From an uncultured Granulosicoccaceae bacterium (GTDB taxonomy: Bacteria; Pseudomonadota; Gammaproteobacteria; CALCKW01), in the NCBI GenBank assembly GCA_937965695.1, contig CALCKW010000024.1:1-64000 (forward strand): a stretch of DNA of 64,000 nucleotides. The letters are read 5' to 3'. Under the pieces are notes generated by a model. It saw nothing but the letters and a program-made list of their open reading frames with translations, was not told where the DNA came from and searched no databases. The position numbers and the translations under genes were made by a program. Each line of letters opens with the position of its first letter. The stretch's first letter is position 1. Of the stretch, positions 1 through 7,922 are shown one piece after another.

Positions 1-797
1 TGCATCAATGGGCCACCCTGCATGCCGGGAAAAACCATTGAGTTGAGCTTTTTTTCTATCTCAGCGTTTTCGCGGCATAAAATCATGCCACCACGAGGTC
101 CGCGCAGCGTTTTGTGCGTCGTGGTGGTCACCACATCGGCAATACCCACTGGATTGGGATAATGGCCCGTCGCCACCAAGCCTGCCACGTGCGCCATATC
201 AACAAACAAGATTGCACCTACTTCATCCGCAATATCACGAAATTTCTGCCAATCCATGGTGCGTGAATAGGCAGAGAAGCCAGCAATAATCATTTTAGGT
301 TTGGCTTCGCGAGCCTGTGCAGCTATAGCTTCGTAATCCAACAAGCCGTTGTCGTCCACACCATACTGAACGGCGTTATAGAATTTGCCAGAGAAATTGG
401 GCTTTGCGCCATGCGTTAAGTGACCGCCATCAGATAGCCGCATGCCCATGACAGTGTCACCCGGTTGCAGCAGCGCAAAGTAAACCGCGCCGTTGGCCTG
501 CGAGCCAGAGTGAGGCTGCACATTCACATAATGAGCACCGAACAACTCTTTGGCGCGATCTATGGCCAACTGTTCGGCCACGTCGACATGCTCACAACCA
601 CCGTAGTAGCGCTTGGAGGGATAGCCCTCTGCATATTTGTTAGTCAGGTAGGAGCCTTGTGCCTGCATCACACGCGTGCTGGTGTAGTTTTCCGATGCAA
701 TCAGCTCAACGTGCTCTTCCTGACGCGTTTCTTCTGCGGAAATGGCCGCCATCAATTCGGCGTCGTAGTCTTCAATGCGGTCAGTTTTTTTGAACAT
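1..797 (-). CDS. glyA: Serine hydroxymethyltransferase, 3' end outside window
   Basis: PLP-dependent enzyme that interconverts serine and glycine and loads tetrahydrofolate with a one-carbon unit in the cytoplasm. The reverse strand translates from the ATG at 797 as [18 protein letters not shown] and stays open to the window edge, giving about 265 of the usual 415-420 residues. Family hallmarks are in order: the N-terminal [10 protein letters not shown] segment, [15 protein letters not shown], and the PLP-lysine motif [14 protein letters not shown]. The start sits at the usual point for GlyA. The coding part present is intact. The next gene to the right is divergent, and the 206 bp between them hold no recognised riboswitch. 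Confidence 0.97.
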   Translation of the reverse strand, partial: MFKKTDRIEDYDAELMAAISAEETRQEEHVELIASENYTSTRVMQAQGSYLTNKYAEGYPSKRYYGGCEHVDVAEQLAIDRAKELFGAHYVNVQPHSGSQANGAVYFALLQPGDTVMGMRLSDGGHLTHGAKPNFSGKFYNAVQYGVDDNGLLDYEAIAAQAREAKPKMIIAGFSAYSRTMDWQKFRDIADEVGAILFVDMAHVAGLVATGHYPNPVGIADVVTTTTHKTLRGPRGGMILCRENAEIEKKLNSMVFPGMQGGPLM

Positions 798-1003
798 GGC
801 GGATTCACTCTCAAACTCAATAGGTGTTAATTAGTACCAACGCAACGCATCGGTCTTAGCGAAGCGCGCTAGTGTATCTCGCTTGAGCGCTTCAAAACAC
901 CTCCAAGCCGCCACTTAACAGCGTAAATACGATCAAATTCAACAATAAGACACAAAAATTTCAATGGTGACACTGCTAAAATCAGCGTTTTACCAGTGAT
1001 ACC

Positions 1004-1804
1004 ATGAACTCAAAAACTCTTGAAAGCCGACTGCATGCCCTCGCCAACCATCCTGTTTTCGAGTGGACGGCTGTTTGTGTCATCATCACATCGGCATTAT
1101 TACTGGGTGCTAAAACCTTCGAAATATCTGAAACATCCACGCGACTCCTCGCTTGGTTGGATTGGGCAATCACGGTATTTTTTGTCGCCGAGATAAGTCT
1201 GCGTTTCTACGCTTGCCCCGACAAAAAACGTTTTTTTTCAGATCCTTGGAATCTTTTCGACACAATCATCGTATCGGTCAGTTTGATGCCCGTTCCATCC
1301 GGTGACCAAGCGCTCATTGCACGTCTGATTCGTGTTTTCAGAGTCCTGCGCATGGTGTCGATTATTCCCGAGCTTCGCATCTTGTTGAACTCACTGATCA
1401 AAGCTCTCCCACAGCTCGGCTATGTCATCTTATTGATGTTCATCATTTTCTACATCTACGCTGCCATCGGCACAACCCTGTTTGAGCAAATCAACCCCAC
1501 ACTTTGGGGGGACATTGCTATATCTCTATTGACCTTGTTTCGGGTGATGACCTTTGAAGACTGGACTGACGTCATGTACGAGACCATGGCCGTCTACCCC
1601 ATCAGCTGGGCCTACTACCTTAGCTTTATCTTCTTCACCGCCTTTGCCTTTCTAAACATGGTGATCGGCATAGTCGTGAACGTCTTAGATCAGGAACAGT
1701 CCAAAGCTTACAAAGCTGCCCACGAAGACGAGCCAACCATCGCGAGCTTGCAGGCGGAAATCGTTGCTTTGCGCGAATTGATCATAGAACAACGTCGAAT
1801 CTAA
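1004..1804 (+). CDS. Single-domain voltage-gated cation channel (BacNav-like)
   Basis: Six-transmembrane ion channel subunit of the bacterial NaChBac superfamily, expected to act as a homotetramer in the inner membrane. The 266 residues show S1-S3, then an S4 voltage sensor with arginines every third position (ARLIRVFRVLRMV), S5, a pore helix and S6. The selectivity-filter region reads TFEDWTD at residues 183-189. The characterised sodium channels of this group have TLESW, so this filter carries extra acidic residues and ion selectivity cannot be assumed. A short C-terminal helix (ASLQAEIVALRELI) resembles the tetramerising coiled coil of the family. It is transcribed alone, divergent from glyA. 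Channel identity is firm; sodium versus calcium preference is open. Confidence 0.9.
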   Translation: MNSKTLESRLHALANHPVFEWTAVCVIITSALLLGAKTFEISETSTRLLAWLDWAITVFFVAEISLRFYACPDKKRFFSDPWNLFDTIIVSVSLMPVPSGDQALIARLIRVFRVLRMVSIIPELRILLNSLIKALPQLGYVILLMFIIFYIYAAIGTTLFEQINPTLWGDIAISLLTLFRVMTFEDWTDVMYETMAVYPISWAYYLSFIFFTAFAFLNMVIGIVVNVLDQEQSKAYKAAHEDEPTIASLQAEIVALRELIIEQRRI

Positions 1805-1952
1805 AGAAAAACGCTCGTAAGGTTTGAAACAGGGCTGTGTGATCTTCATATGAGTTTTAAATTACTACTCAACGCACATCGCAAACTACTAGTCTTTAGG
1901 GTTTTATTGAGAGATTGAACCGGCAGCACAACGATTTACTGACCGAGGTAAC

Positions 1953-2612
1953 ATGGGCAACCCAACCAAAACACTCAGAATTGATATTGTCTCGGACGTA
2001 GTTTGCCCGTGGTGCATTATCGGTTACCGACAACTGCAACAAGCGCTCGACAAAACCGGTATTAACGCCGACGTTCAATGGCACCCTTTTGAGCTAAACC
2101 CCACCATGCCCCCTGAAGGTCAGAACATGCATGAGCATATCGCTGAGAAATACGGCAGCAGTGAAGAGGACTCGCGTAAAAGCCGCGAGCACCTTAGTGC
2201 GGTGGATTCTGAGCTTGGCTTCTCTTTTAGCTTCCCTACAGATATGCGTATGGTGAATACCTTTGACGCGCACCAATTAATCCATTGGGCTGAAACGCAC
2301 AGCCGCGCCATGGACATGAAGCTCGCACTGTTCGCCAAACACTTTAGCGAAAATAAAGACATCTCCCATCACGAAACCCTGGGTGAAGTCTCACAATCAA
2401 TAGGCCTAGATCGCTCAGACGCATTGCAAGTGCTGCAAGATCAGCGTTACGCAGAAGCCGTGCGTGAATTACAAAGCTACTGGCTCAAGCAGGGTATTCA
2501 AGGTGTGCCAGCAGTTGTATTTGACTCCAAATATATGGTGTCAGGTGCCCAAGGTGTTGACCAGTTCGAAAAGTGTTTACTGGAGGTGATGAAGGCTAAG
2601 TCACAAGACTAA
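1953..2612 (+). CDS. FrnE-type DsbA family oxidoreductase
   Basis: Cytoplasmic thioredoxin-fold protein of the DsbA/FrnE family (219 residues, normal length). The redox motif is CPWC at residues 18-21 within SDVVCPWCIIGYRQL, followed by the helical insertion and the cis-proline segment GIQGVPAVVF near the C-terminus. No signal peptide is present, which fits FrnE-like proteins rather than periplasmic DsbA. A GAGG ribosome binding site lies just before the ATG at 1953. It stands alone between the ion channel and a convergent YHS gene. The substrate is unknown. Homologues are often labelled 2-hydroxychromene-2-carboxylate isomerase-like, but the CxxC supports a thiol-disulfide role. Confidence 0.88.
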   Translation: MGNPTKTLRIDIVSDVVCPWCIIGYRQLQQALDKTGINADVQWHPFELNPTMPPEGQNMHEHIAEKYGSSEEDSRKSREHLSAVDSELGFSFSFPTDMRMVNTFDAHQLIHWAETHSRAMDMKLALFAKHFSENKDISHHETLGEVSQSIGLDRSDALQVLQDQRYAEAVRELQSYWLKQGIQGVPAVVFDSKYMVSGAQGVDQFEKCLLEVMKAKSQD

Positions 2613-2692
2613 TCAACGCCAAAAATCATCTATGCTGCAAAAAGGAGAAGCTAACACTCTTAAAAAAAACAGAATTACGTTTGCTTTAGCAA

Positions 2693-3163
2693 CTACTGCA
2701 AAAGTTCTGCCCAAGCAATATCCGCATCGCGCTTATATCTTCCCCAGTTACCGTCATTCCAGCGTGCTCTACCGTTTGCTGCATAAAAAAGGAAAAGCTT
2801 ATCGCCGTAAATTTCCCAATGGGTTCCGTCCGTACGCAACAACCCATTGCCCAAACTCAGCGCATTGGCACAATGGCCATTGTAGGCGGGGGAATACTTG
2901 TCAGGGTCTGCAGAAAATTTGTCAGCGCTAGCTTGATCAGCGAATCGCCATTTCGCACCTTTGTGCTTTACCACAAATGATTTTTTGCCTCCAAGCGCCC
3001 TAGCCTGAGGACTTCGATTTAAAGAATGGTAAGCAACGGCATCTTTTCCGCCAATGGCAACACCACTCAACCTAGACTTTGATACTGGCTCAGCGGCATA
3101 CAATTGCCCTGCAAAAACAAGTGTGATGACCACAGCAAAGGCATTCTTGAAAAAAGCAAACAT
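2693..3163 (-). CDS. Secreted YHS domain protein
   Basis: Probable periplasmic protein of about 156 residues with an N-terminal signal peptide (MFAFFKNAFAVVITLVFAG, cleavage expected after QLYAA). The mature part holds one YHS domain: GGKDAVAYHSL, then the KHKGAKWRFADQASADKFSADPD region and YNGHCANALSLG. YHS domains are often linked to metal handling, but no function is established for this stand-alone type. The start at 3163 is chosen over an upstream ATG at 3190 because it begins the signal peptide directly and has a GAGG site in front. It is convergent with the FrnE gene. Confidence 0.82.
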   Translation of the reverse strand: MFAFFKNAFAVVITLVFAGQLYAAEPVSKSRLSGVAIGGKDAVAYHSLNRSPQARALGGKKSFVVKHKGAKWRFADQASADKFSADPDKYSPAYNGHCANALSLGNGLLRTDGTHWEIYGDKLFLFYAANGRARWNDGNWGRYKRDADIAWAELLQ

Positions 3164-3316
3164 GTTTTTCAACCTCAGGTTTAAAACCAACTTTACCTAG
3201 AGTGTCATTCAGCGAGCAAGTTCGGAAGATGCAACATAAGATTAGCTCTCATGTGCGTTCATCAATCTGAATAAGCTCGAATGCCAGCATCATTGACCTA
3301 GTGAGCCCTGACTTTA

Positions 3317-3420
3317 TTAGCCGTCAGTGACATTGGCGTAAAAATCGTACTCAGCGGTGGTCGAATCGATGGCAATAGCCAGTTATTGACTAAAACCGCA
3401 ATGCGACCAAGCCGTGGCAT
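3317..3420 (-). pseudogene. Possible remnant of a short-chain dehydrogenase gene
   Basis: The reverse strand reads LGRIAVLVNN from about 3411, the typical SDR G-x-I-x-V-L-V-N-N segment. After a frame change it reads IDSTTAEYDFYANVTDG up to a stop at 3317, which resembles the stretch that follows the NNAG motif in SDRs (for example TTxEEYDxxxxVNV). The two pieces are in different frames and neither the cofactor loop nor the YxxxK motif is nearby, so at best this is a decayed fragment. It lies between the YHS gene and creatinase. The match is short and could be chance. Confidence 0.3.
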
Positions 3421-3477
3421 GCGCTTCCACTCCGGTCAACTGCCTTAAGCTCACGTTCCCTAGCCAACAAAGTAACC

Positions 3478-3507
3478 GCCGCAGACTTCTGCGACGGCAA
3501 TTTTTTT
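3478..3507 (+). terminator. Hairpin plus T-run at the creatinase 3' end
   Basis: CGCAGA (3480-3485), a two-base loop and TCTGCG (3488-3493) form a short stem, with flanking GCC/GGC that may extend it, followed by AA and seven T on the plus strand. The orientation suits plus-strand transcripts, which makes it act against antisense transcription into creatinase rather than as the creatinase terminator. Confidence 0.4.
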
Positions 3508-4720
3508 AGGTGGCCACAATATTGTGTTCAGGCCCATATCCAAAACCCGTGATATTTTCGGCACCGTCTTCGGTAATAACCAATATATCGTGCTCGCGGT
3601 ACCCCCCCGCACCGGCAGTGCCTTCGGGTATGGTTAACATCGGCTCCATAGACACCACCATACCAGGCTCCAATACGGTGTCGATATCCTCGCGCAACTC
3701 AAGCCCCGCTTCGCGTCCGTAGTAGTGCGACAACACACCAAAAGAATGCCCATAACCAAAACTGCGATATTGCAACAAATCGCGCGCTTCAAAAAAATCA
3801 TTGATGCCCGCACAGATATCACTGCACTTAGCACCCGGTTGGATGAGCGATATGCCAAGCTCATGCGCATCCACATTCGCCTGCCATATATCCAGAGACG
3901 CTTTGTCTGGTTCGCCCAAAAACAGCGTACGCTCAAGAGCTGTGTAATAACCACTAATCATAGGAAAGGTATTCAGCGATAGAATATCGCCCGATTCTAA
4001 TGCACGTGTGGTAACAGGATTATGAGCGCCATCGGTATTAAGACCCGACTGAAACCAAACCCAGCTATCTCGAATTTCGGAGTCGGGGAAACTTCGTGCA
4101 ATCTCAAGTTCCATCGCATCTCGCCCTGCCATCGCCACGTCGATCTCGCGAGTACCCAATTTTATCGCGTCACGCACGGCTTCACCGCCGTGATCACAGA
4201 TACGCGCGCATTCTTTTATCAACGTAATCTCAGCAGCGGATTTAGCCATGCGCTGAAACATTGTCGCTGCCGCTAGATCGACAGTTTCGGGCGTACCTAG
4301 AAATTCAGCCAGTTTAGTGCTCTGTTGCAAACTGAGATGATCGCCCTCGATGCCTACTTTGCCCGGGGAAGACAATGACTTTACCGCTCGCCAATAGTTA
4401 TCTCGTTTCCAATCGGTGTAGACAACATTTTCAAAGGCGCCGCGACGCGCTGGCTGACCGCCATCAATGTTGGCACTGACCGTGGTTGCATTATCTTGCG
4501 TCACCACCATGCCGTATGGCCGACCGAAGGCACAATACAAAAAACCAGAGTAGTAGGCAATGTTATGCATTGAGGTCAACACGACAGTCGCGACATCGTG
4601 TTCAGCCATGATGGCTCGGAGACCATTTAGTCGTTGTTGATATTCTGATACAGAAAAGGCGAGTGATGCGCGAGGGCCATTGTCAAAGGTGAAATATTCA
4701 GGACGTTTAAAACTGTTCAT
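3506..4720 (-). CDS. Creatinase (creatine amidinohydrolase)
   Basis: Hydrolyses creatine to sarcosine and urea. The fold is the metal-free pita-bread branch of peptidase family M24. The whole protein follows the Pseudomonas putida creatinase pattern as I remember it: SMHNIAYYSGFLYC, SANIDGGQPARR, YTDWKRDNYW, WFQSGLNTDGAHNPVTT, ALERTLFL, RSFGYGHSFG, LSHYYGREAGLELRED and EPGMVVSMEPM. The catalytic histidine (His232 in P. putida) is present in the GAHNP segment. Two ATGs are possible, 4741 and 4720. The 4720 start gives about 404 residues and an N-terminus close to the family's, so it is used here. The gene is alone; no sarcosine oxidase or creatininase is in the window. A structured leader precedes it. 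Confidence 0.93.
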   Translation of the reverse strand: MNSFKRPEYFTFDNGPRASLAFSVSEYQQRLNGLRAIMAEHDVATVVLTSMHNIAYYSGFLYCAFGRPYGMVVTQDNATTVSANIDGGQPARRGAFENVVYTDWKRDNYWRAVKSLSSPGKVGIEGDHLSLQQSTKLAEFLGTPETVDLAAATMFQRMAKSAAEITLIKECARICDHGGEAVRDAIKLGTREIDVAMAGRDAMELEIARSFPDSEIRDSWVWFQSGLNTDGAHNPVTTRALESGDILSLNTFPMISGYYTALERTLFLGEPDKASLDIWQANVDAHELGISLIQPGAKCSDICAGINDFFEARDLLQYRSFGYGHSFGVLSHYYGREAGLELREDIDTVLEPGMVVSMEPMLTIPEGTAGAGGYREHDILVITEDGAENITGFGYGPEHNIVAT

Positions 4721-4783
4721 AGCTAAGCTATCTCCGGTCATTGTTACCGGAACTGTCGCCCCGGTTATATCCGGGCGTGCAGG

Positions 4784-4809
4784 AAAAAATAGGCAACGGG
4801 ATGTTGCCT
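4784..4809 (-). terminator. Intrinsic terminator within the creatinase leader
   Basis: On the minus strand AGGCAAC, loop ATCCC and GTTGCCT form a perfect 7-bp stem (4791-4809), followed by ATTTTTT. It sits some 45-70 nt upstream of the first possible creatinase ATG. Confidence 0.6.
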
Positions 4810-4921
4810 GCGAAAGAAGCCGCCAACTACGTCAACGTAACTGTACAGCCGTAGGCGACGCCATCGCCCTGCTCTCAAGCGACTTTTTACCAAACCGTCT
4901 GGAAAGGTGCATATCTATGGG

Positions 4922-4934
4922 CGACACAGTGTCG
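4922..4934. promoter_or_regulatory. Palindrome CGACAC-A-GTGTCG, possible operator
   Basis: Perfect 6-bp inverted repeat around one base, at the upstream edge of the creatinase leader. It could be a regulator binding site in the divergent region between creatinase and the lipoprotein gene. No regulator gene is adjacent, so its partner is unknown. Confidence 0.3.
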
Positions 4935-5198
4935 TAATCTGAAAATAATTTCATCGGTTTGACACATGCTTAAGCGCCAGCACACTGCCTGACGCTATTT
5001 ATGTGATTATTCCATTCTATAAAAAATTATTAGCTTTGATCGAAAATTTGCTGGCCAATAAAAGCAAAGACCAAATCTGTTAGAGTTGCGGCAACCACAA
5101 CAATAAAGCTCTATGCTTTAACGACTAAAGACTAGCTTCGGCAATTAATGCCTTTGCAAGACCATTGGCCGACAGATCAACACAGGGAATGTTTAATC

Positions 5199-6254
5199 AT
5201 GAATAAGGCAATTTTAGCCGTCACAATTTCACTTCTAATTGGCTGTTCTGAAACTCAGACGCAGAGCAGCACACCAGACTCTGCGCCAGATACAACAATT
5301 TCAGAAGATGCTGGAAGTGGCACAGTCAGTGACGGCGATAGCAGTTCTGAATCTGAGTCCGAAGCCGGGCCCGAGTCCGAGTCCGAGTCCGAGTCCGAGT
5401 CCGAGTCCGAGTCTGAATCGAACACTACCTCAACGGTGATTCAGTTTTCAGGTGAAGACTTTGGCTACCCGCTGATCCACTCTAGCTACTACCCAAGCAA
5501 CCCGCGCAACGAGTTTACGATTGATCCACGTGAGGCCTACACCATCTGGGCAAATAACCAGGTAGAGGCACAAGCCTTATTAGAGGCGATGCACGCCATT
5601 AACGCCTATCGCACTGAGGCTCAGCAAATCACGACAGTTAATGGTCACACACAAAACCTTGAAAACCTGATCAGCGATTATTGCCCCACTTCAGGTGCGA
5701 GCTTTGCTGCGGACAGGTGTAAGTTCTACGCCAAGCTTGCATTCGATAAAACCACGGCGCAAGACGGATGGCAGATTGAGCACAGACAACAGGGAACCGC
5801 GCCGTTGATATGCGGTGCCGTATCCCTGAAGTTCCTAGACTGCTCTTATAGCTTACTTGGCAACTCGGGTCGCTCTACCGCTTACGATTGGTTCGACCTA
5901 CAAACAACGAAACAGTCACCTATCGAAGGCTGGCAGTACGAGAAAAATGCACCAAAAATCATAGCGACAAATCAAGCAGTGAATAGCTATCTAAAATGCG
6001 CAATCGATAACGACGAATATTACTACACTCAATACTTTCATCGACGTGTAGCCCTAGCCCCTTGGCCAATGGATGCACTGACTTGGACAGATAGCAAAGT
6101 TACCCAGTACGGCACATTGTCTGTGTGGTTGTTTTCCGATGACACCGTGGAAGATGTATATACCGATGTCATTGCGGAGCATAGCGGCTCAGCTGCTTGC
6201 AGAAGTGCATTTCGCTCGGGTCTGAAACAAATCCAACCTACTGCCAATCTATAA
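5199..6254 (+). CDS. Lipoprotein with Ser-Glu repeat, unknown function
   Basis: Outer-surface or periplasmic lipoprotein of about 351 residues. The signal sequence MNKAILAVTISLLIGCSET ends in a lipobox (LIGC). A low-complexity acidic linker follows, including uninterrupted Ser-Glu dipeptides encoded by a hexanucleotide repeat, and then a globular part of about 270 residues. That part has six or more cysteines (in SDYCPTS, DRCKFY, LICGAV, LDCSYS, LKCAI, AACRSA), which suits disulfide bonding outside the cytoplasm. I do not recognise the globular domain. The start at 5199 is preferred to one at 5148 because it gives the signal peptide directly and follows AGGGAA. It is monocistronic and divergent from creatinase. 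Confidence 0.8.
   Translation: MNKAILAVTISLLIGCSETQTQSSTPDSAPDTTISEDAGSGTVSDGDSSSESESEAGPESESESESESESESESNTTSTVIQFSGEDFGYPLIHSSYYPSNPRNEFTIDPREAYTIWANNQVEAQALLEAMHAINAYRTEAQQITTVNGHTQNLENLISDYCPTSGASFAADRCKFYAKLAFDKTTAQDGWQIEHRQQGTAPLICGAVSLKFLDCSYSLLGNSGRSTAYDWFDLQTTKQSPIEGWQYEKNAPKIIATNQAVNSYLKCAIDNDEYYYTQYFHRRVALAPWPMDALTWTDSKVTQYGTLSVWLFSDDTVEDVYTDVIAEHSGSAACRSAFRSGLKQIQPTANL
5373..5414 (+). repeat. GAGTCC hexanucleotide tandem array inside the lipoprotein gene
   Basis: Six perfect copies of GAGTCC (5373-5408) followed by a variant GAGTCT. The unit is a multiple of three, so copy-number change alters the length of the Ser-Glu linker without breaking the frame. Confidence 0.9.
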
Positions 6255-6378
6255 ACCTAATAACGGTTAATAAGAGCAGCCACCGTTGAAAATCTGGCGC
6301 TGGGTATCAGCGCCAGTTCATCGACATTGAAGACGGATAAAATAGCGCCGCCGCCACAGCACATCAAATTTTAGGCAC

Positions 6379-6400
6379 AAAAAAAGCGCCACGTAGGCGC
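6379..6400 (-). terminator. Terminator downstream of tRNA-Lys
   Basis: Minus-strand GCGCC, loop TACGT and GGCGC, followed by seven T, lies about 36 nt past the tRNA 3' end. Confidence 0.8.
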
Positions 6401-6435
6401 CTAATTTTGACGTTGAAAACGTCTGATTTGGAAAA

Positions 6436-6511
6436 TGGTGGGCCGTGAAGGATTCGAACCTTCGACCAATTGATTAAAAGTCAACTGCTCTACCGACTGA
6501 GCTAACGGCCC
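6436..6511 (-). tRNA. tRNA-Lys (anticodon TTT)
   Basis: A complete 76-nt cloverleaf on the minus strand: acceptor GGGCCGT pairing with ACGGCCC, D-arm GCTCAGTCGGTAGAGC, anticodon loop CTTTTAA giving anticodon UUU, T-arm with GGTTCGAATCC, and an encoded CCA end at 6436-6438. A tRNA-Lys after the tol-pal genes is a common arrangement in gammaproteobacteria. Here the YeeE-family gene lies between cpoB and the tRNA. Confidence 0.98.
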
Positions 6512-6564
6512 CATCAACTAAGCCAATCATTATATAAAGAAATACAACAACTGCCAAGTGTTTT

Positions 6565-7776
6565 TTAAACTTTTTCTAAGCGCCTGAATTTCGCTGGTAT
6601 GAGACGGCTTTCGGCCAGTGCTGTGAGAACCACCGCTATAAAGGAAGCGTCTTCGTAAACCATGCGATACAGCCGCCCACGCAATGTTAGTGCACATCCA
6701 ATGACTATGGCAAGCAGCGTTAGAAAGGATCCGATGGCGAGCGTAGAAACACCGCTAAGCCCTTGCCCTACCGTACAGCCCATCGAAACGACACCACCAA
6801 AGCCCATCAAAAATCCGCCCACAAGGTGACTGAAAAAATCGCCCACGCTTTGGAACCACTGGAATTTGAAACTGCGCGTGAAGAACGCATAAAAGACACT
6901 GCCAATGATCAGACCAAAAGTCATCACAACACCCAGCGTCAGCCAAGAAGCGGGCCCTGATTTCAGTAGGTAGTAACCCGCCTGCCCTATCGGTAGCGTA
7001 AACGACAAGCTTTGAGCACCCATGCTGCGCACAGGCGTTTCTGAAAATTCAGATTCTTCAAACGCCTCTATGCCTAAGGCGCCAGCACTCAACAACCAGC
7101 AAAGAAAAAGCACCAATCCAATGCCTAAACCTGCAAGCCACAAAGGTCTTTCCTTTCTGAATGCTGAACTGGCTAAAGCAATTAAAATTAACAAACTACC
7201 GACGCACAAGGCTAAATATAATTGAGTGGTATCACCATCAAAACCCAATAGCGAGGCCGCAACGGCCCCAATGCTTTGTGTTTCGCTACCCAGAGCCTCC
7301 AAGTCGAAACTTACGCTACCTAACCACACCAGTAATTGACCGCCCGTCTCTGTATAGACACTCGCCCAAGCGGCAAAACCTAAAGCAATTAACGTTAAAA
7401 GAGACTTCAGATCACCACTGCCGAAACGCAGCAGATTTTTGCTGCTGCATCCGCCCGCCAACGTCATGCCTACGCCAAACAAAAAACCACCGAATAAATT
7501 GCGCAGCCACCTGAGTTCTGGGTTTAAATACGGGACTGGTGCGCTTTCAGAGGAGGCCGTCAACGAAATATCCAGGCTGCCTTGAGCATGTAGAAGTCCC
7601 ACACCTACGATGGCAATACCAGCTGCCAAACTCCAACAACGCACCCTGCCCAGCTCGCCCATATTGATCCAATCGGATACAGCCCCCATCGTGCAGAAGT
7701 TTCCGTAACTGGCAAAAAGCGCAAAACTAAAAGCTAACGCAAAGCCCAACAATAGATATAAAGACAAGGGATCCAT
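6565..7776 (-). CDS. YeeE/YedE family sulfur-compound permease (TsuA-like)
   Basis: Inner-membrane protein of 403 residues with about ten hydrophobic segments, in two halves related to each other. Conserved cysteine motifs of the thiosulfate transporter family are seen: GNFCTMG near the N-terminus, LAGGCSSKNLLR in the first half and SMGCTVGQGLSG in the second. These cysteines are thought to relay thiosulfate through the membrane. TsuA-like function is inferred from family; the substrate could be another sulfur species. There is no adjacent rhodanese or TusA gene. It stands downstream of cpoB, separated by the cpoB terminator, and upstream of tRNA-Lys, where queE/queC sit in Pseudomonas. Confidence 0.85.
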   Translation of the reverse strand: MDPLSLYLLLGFALAFSFALFASYGNFCTMGAVSDWINMGELGRVRCWSLAAGIAIVGVGLLHAQGSLDISLTASSESAPVPYLNPELRWLRNLFGGFLFGVGMTLAGGCSSKNLLRFGSGDLKSLLTLIALGFAAWASVYTETGGQLLVWLGSVSFDLEALGSETQSIGAVAASLLGFDGDTTQLYLALCVGSLLILIALASSAFRKERPLWLAGLGIGLVLFLCWLLSAGALGIEAFEESEFSETPVRSMGAQSLSFTLPIGQAGYYLLKSGPASWLTLGVVMTFGLIIGSVFYAFFTRSFKFQWFQSVGDFFSHLVGGFLMGFGGVVSMGCTVGQGLSGVSTLAIGSFLTLLAIVIGCALTLRGRLYRMVYEDASFIAVVLTALAESRLIPAKFRRLEKV

Positions 7777-7875
7777 GGCGGGAGTATCTCGTGGTGAGAA
7801 AAAGTACCGACTATTGTGCCAGCAGGGTAATTAGCGTCAACTGCTTATATGGGCTGCAGGATAAATATTGACGCT

Positions 7876-7901
7876 GAAAAAATGCCACATGAGGTGTGGC
7901 A
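7876..7901 (-). terminator. Terminator of the tol-pal operon
   Basis: Minus-strand TGCCACA, loop CCTCA and TGTGGCA (7-bp stem, 7883-7901), followed by six T, lies about 20 nt after the cpoB stop. Confidence 0.85.
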
Positions 7902-7922
7902 AAGCTAAAGGCTCCTTCGCAA

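Larger units (their letters stand above)
4721..4940 (-). promoter_or_regulatory. Structured leader of creatinase, candidate attenuator or riboswitch
   Basis: This stretch upstream of creatinase is rich in potential RNA structure on the minus strand: a stem GGCGA/TCGCC (4857-4871), paired CTACG/CGTAG segments near 4826-4855, a terminator-like hairpin (listed separately), a CCCGG/CCGGG stem (4760-4775), and a perfect 6-bp hairpin TCCGGT/ACCGGA (4733-4751). The loop of that last hairpin contains the upstream ATG, and its 3' arm leads into the GGAG that would serve the ATG at 4720. It matches no riboswitch class that I recognise. No other minus-strand gene lies between here and tRNA-Lys, so the terminator could only act on creatinase leader transcripts. 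Function is inferred from layout only. Confidence 0.45.

Noticed and set aside
2632..2931. 99-codon plus-strand frame over the YHS gene
   Set aside because: Opposite strand carries a signal peptide and YHS domain; the plus frame has low-likelihood composition.
4721..4940. Glycine or guanidine riboswitch in the creatinase leader
   Set aside because: The conserved blocks of these classes as I know them could not be found on either strand, so only an unclassified structured leader is reported.
5239..5439. Pro-Ser repeat frame over the hexanucleotide array
   Set aside because: Shadow of the Ser-Glu repeat in another frame; no ribosome binding site and the lipoprotein reading has a signal peptide and lipobox.
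6379..6400. Considered as a CRISPR-like or REP palindrome
   Set aside because: Single copy with a T-run right after tRNA-Lys; a plain terminator explains it. No CRISPR array exists in the window.
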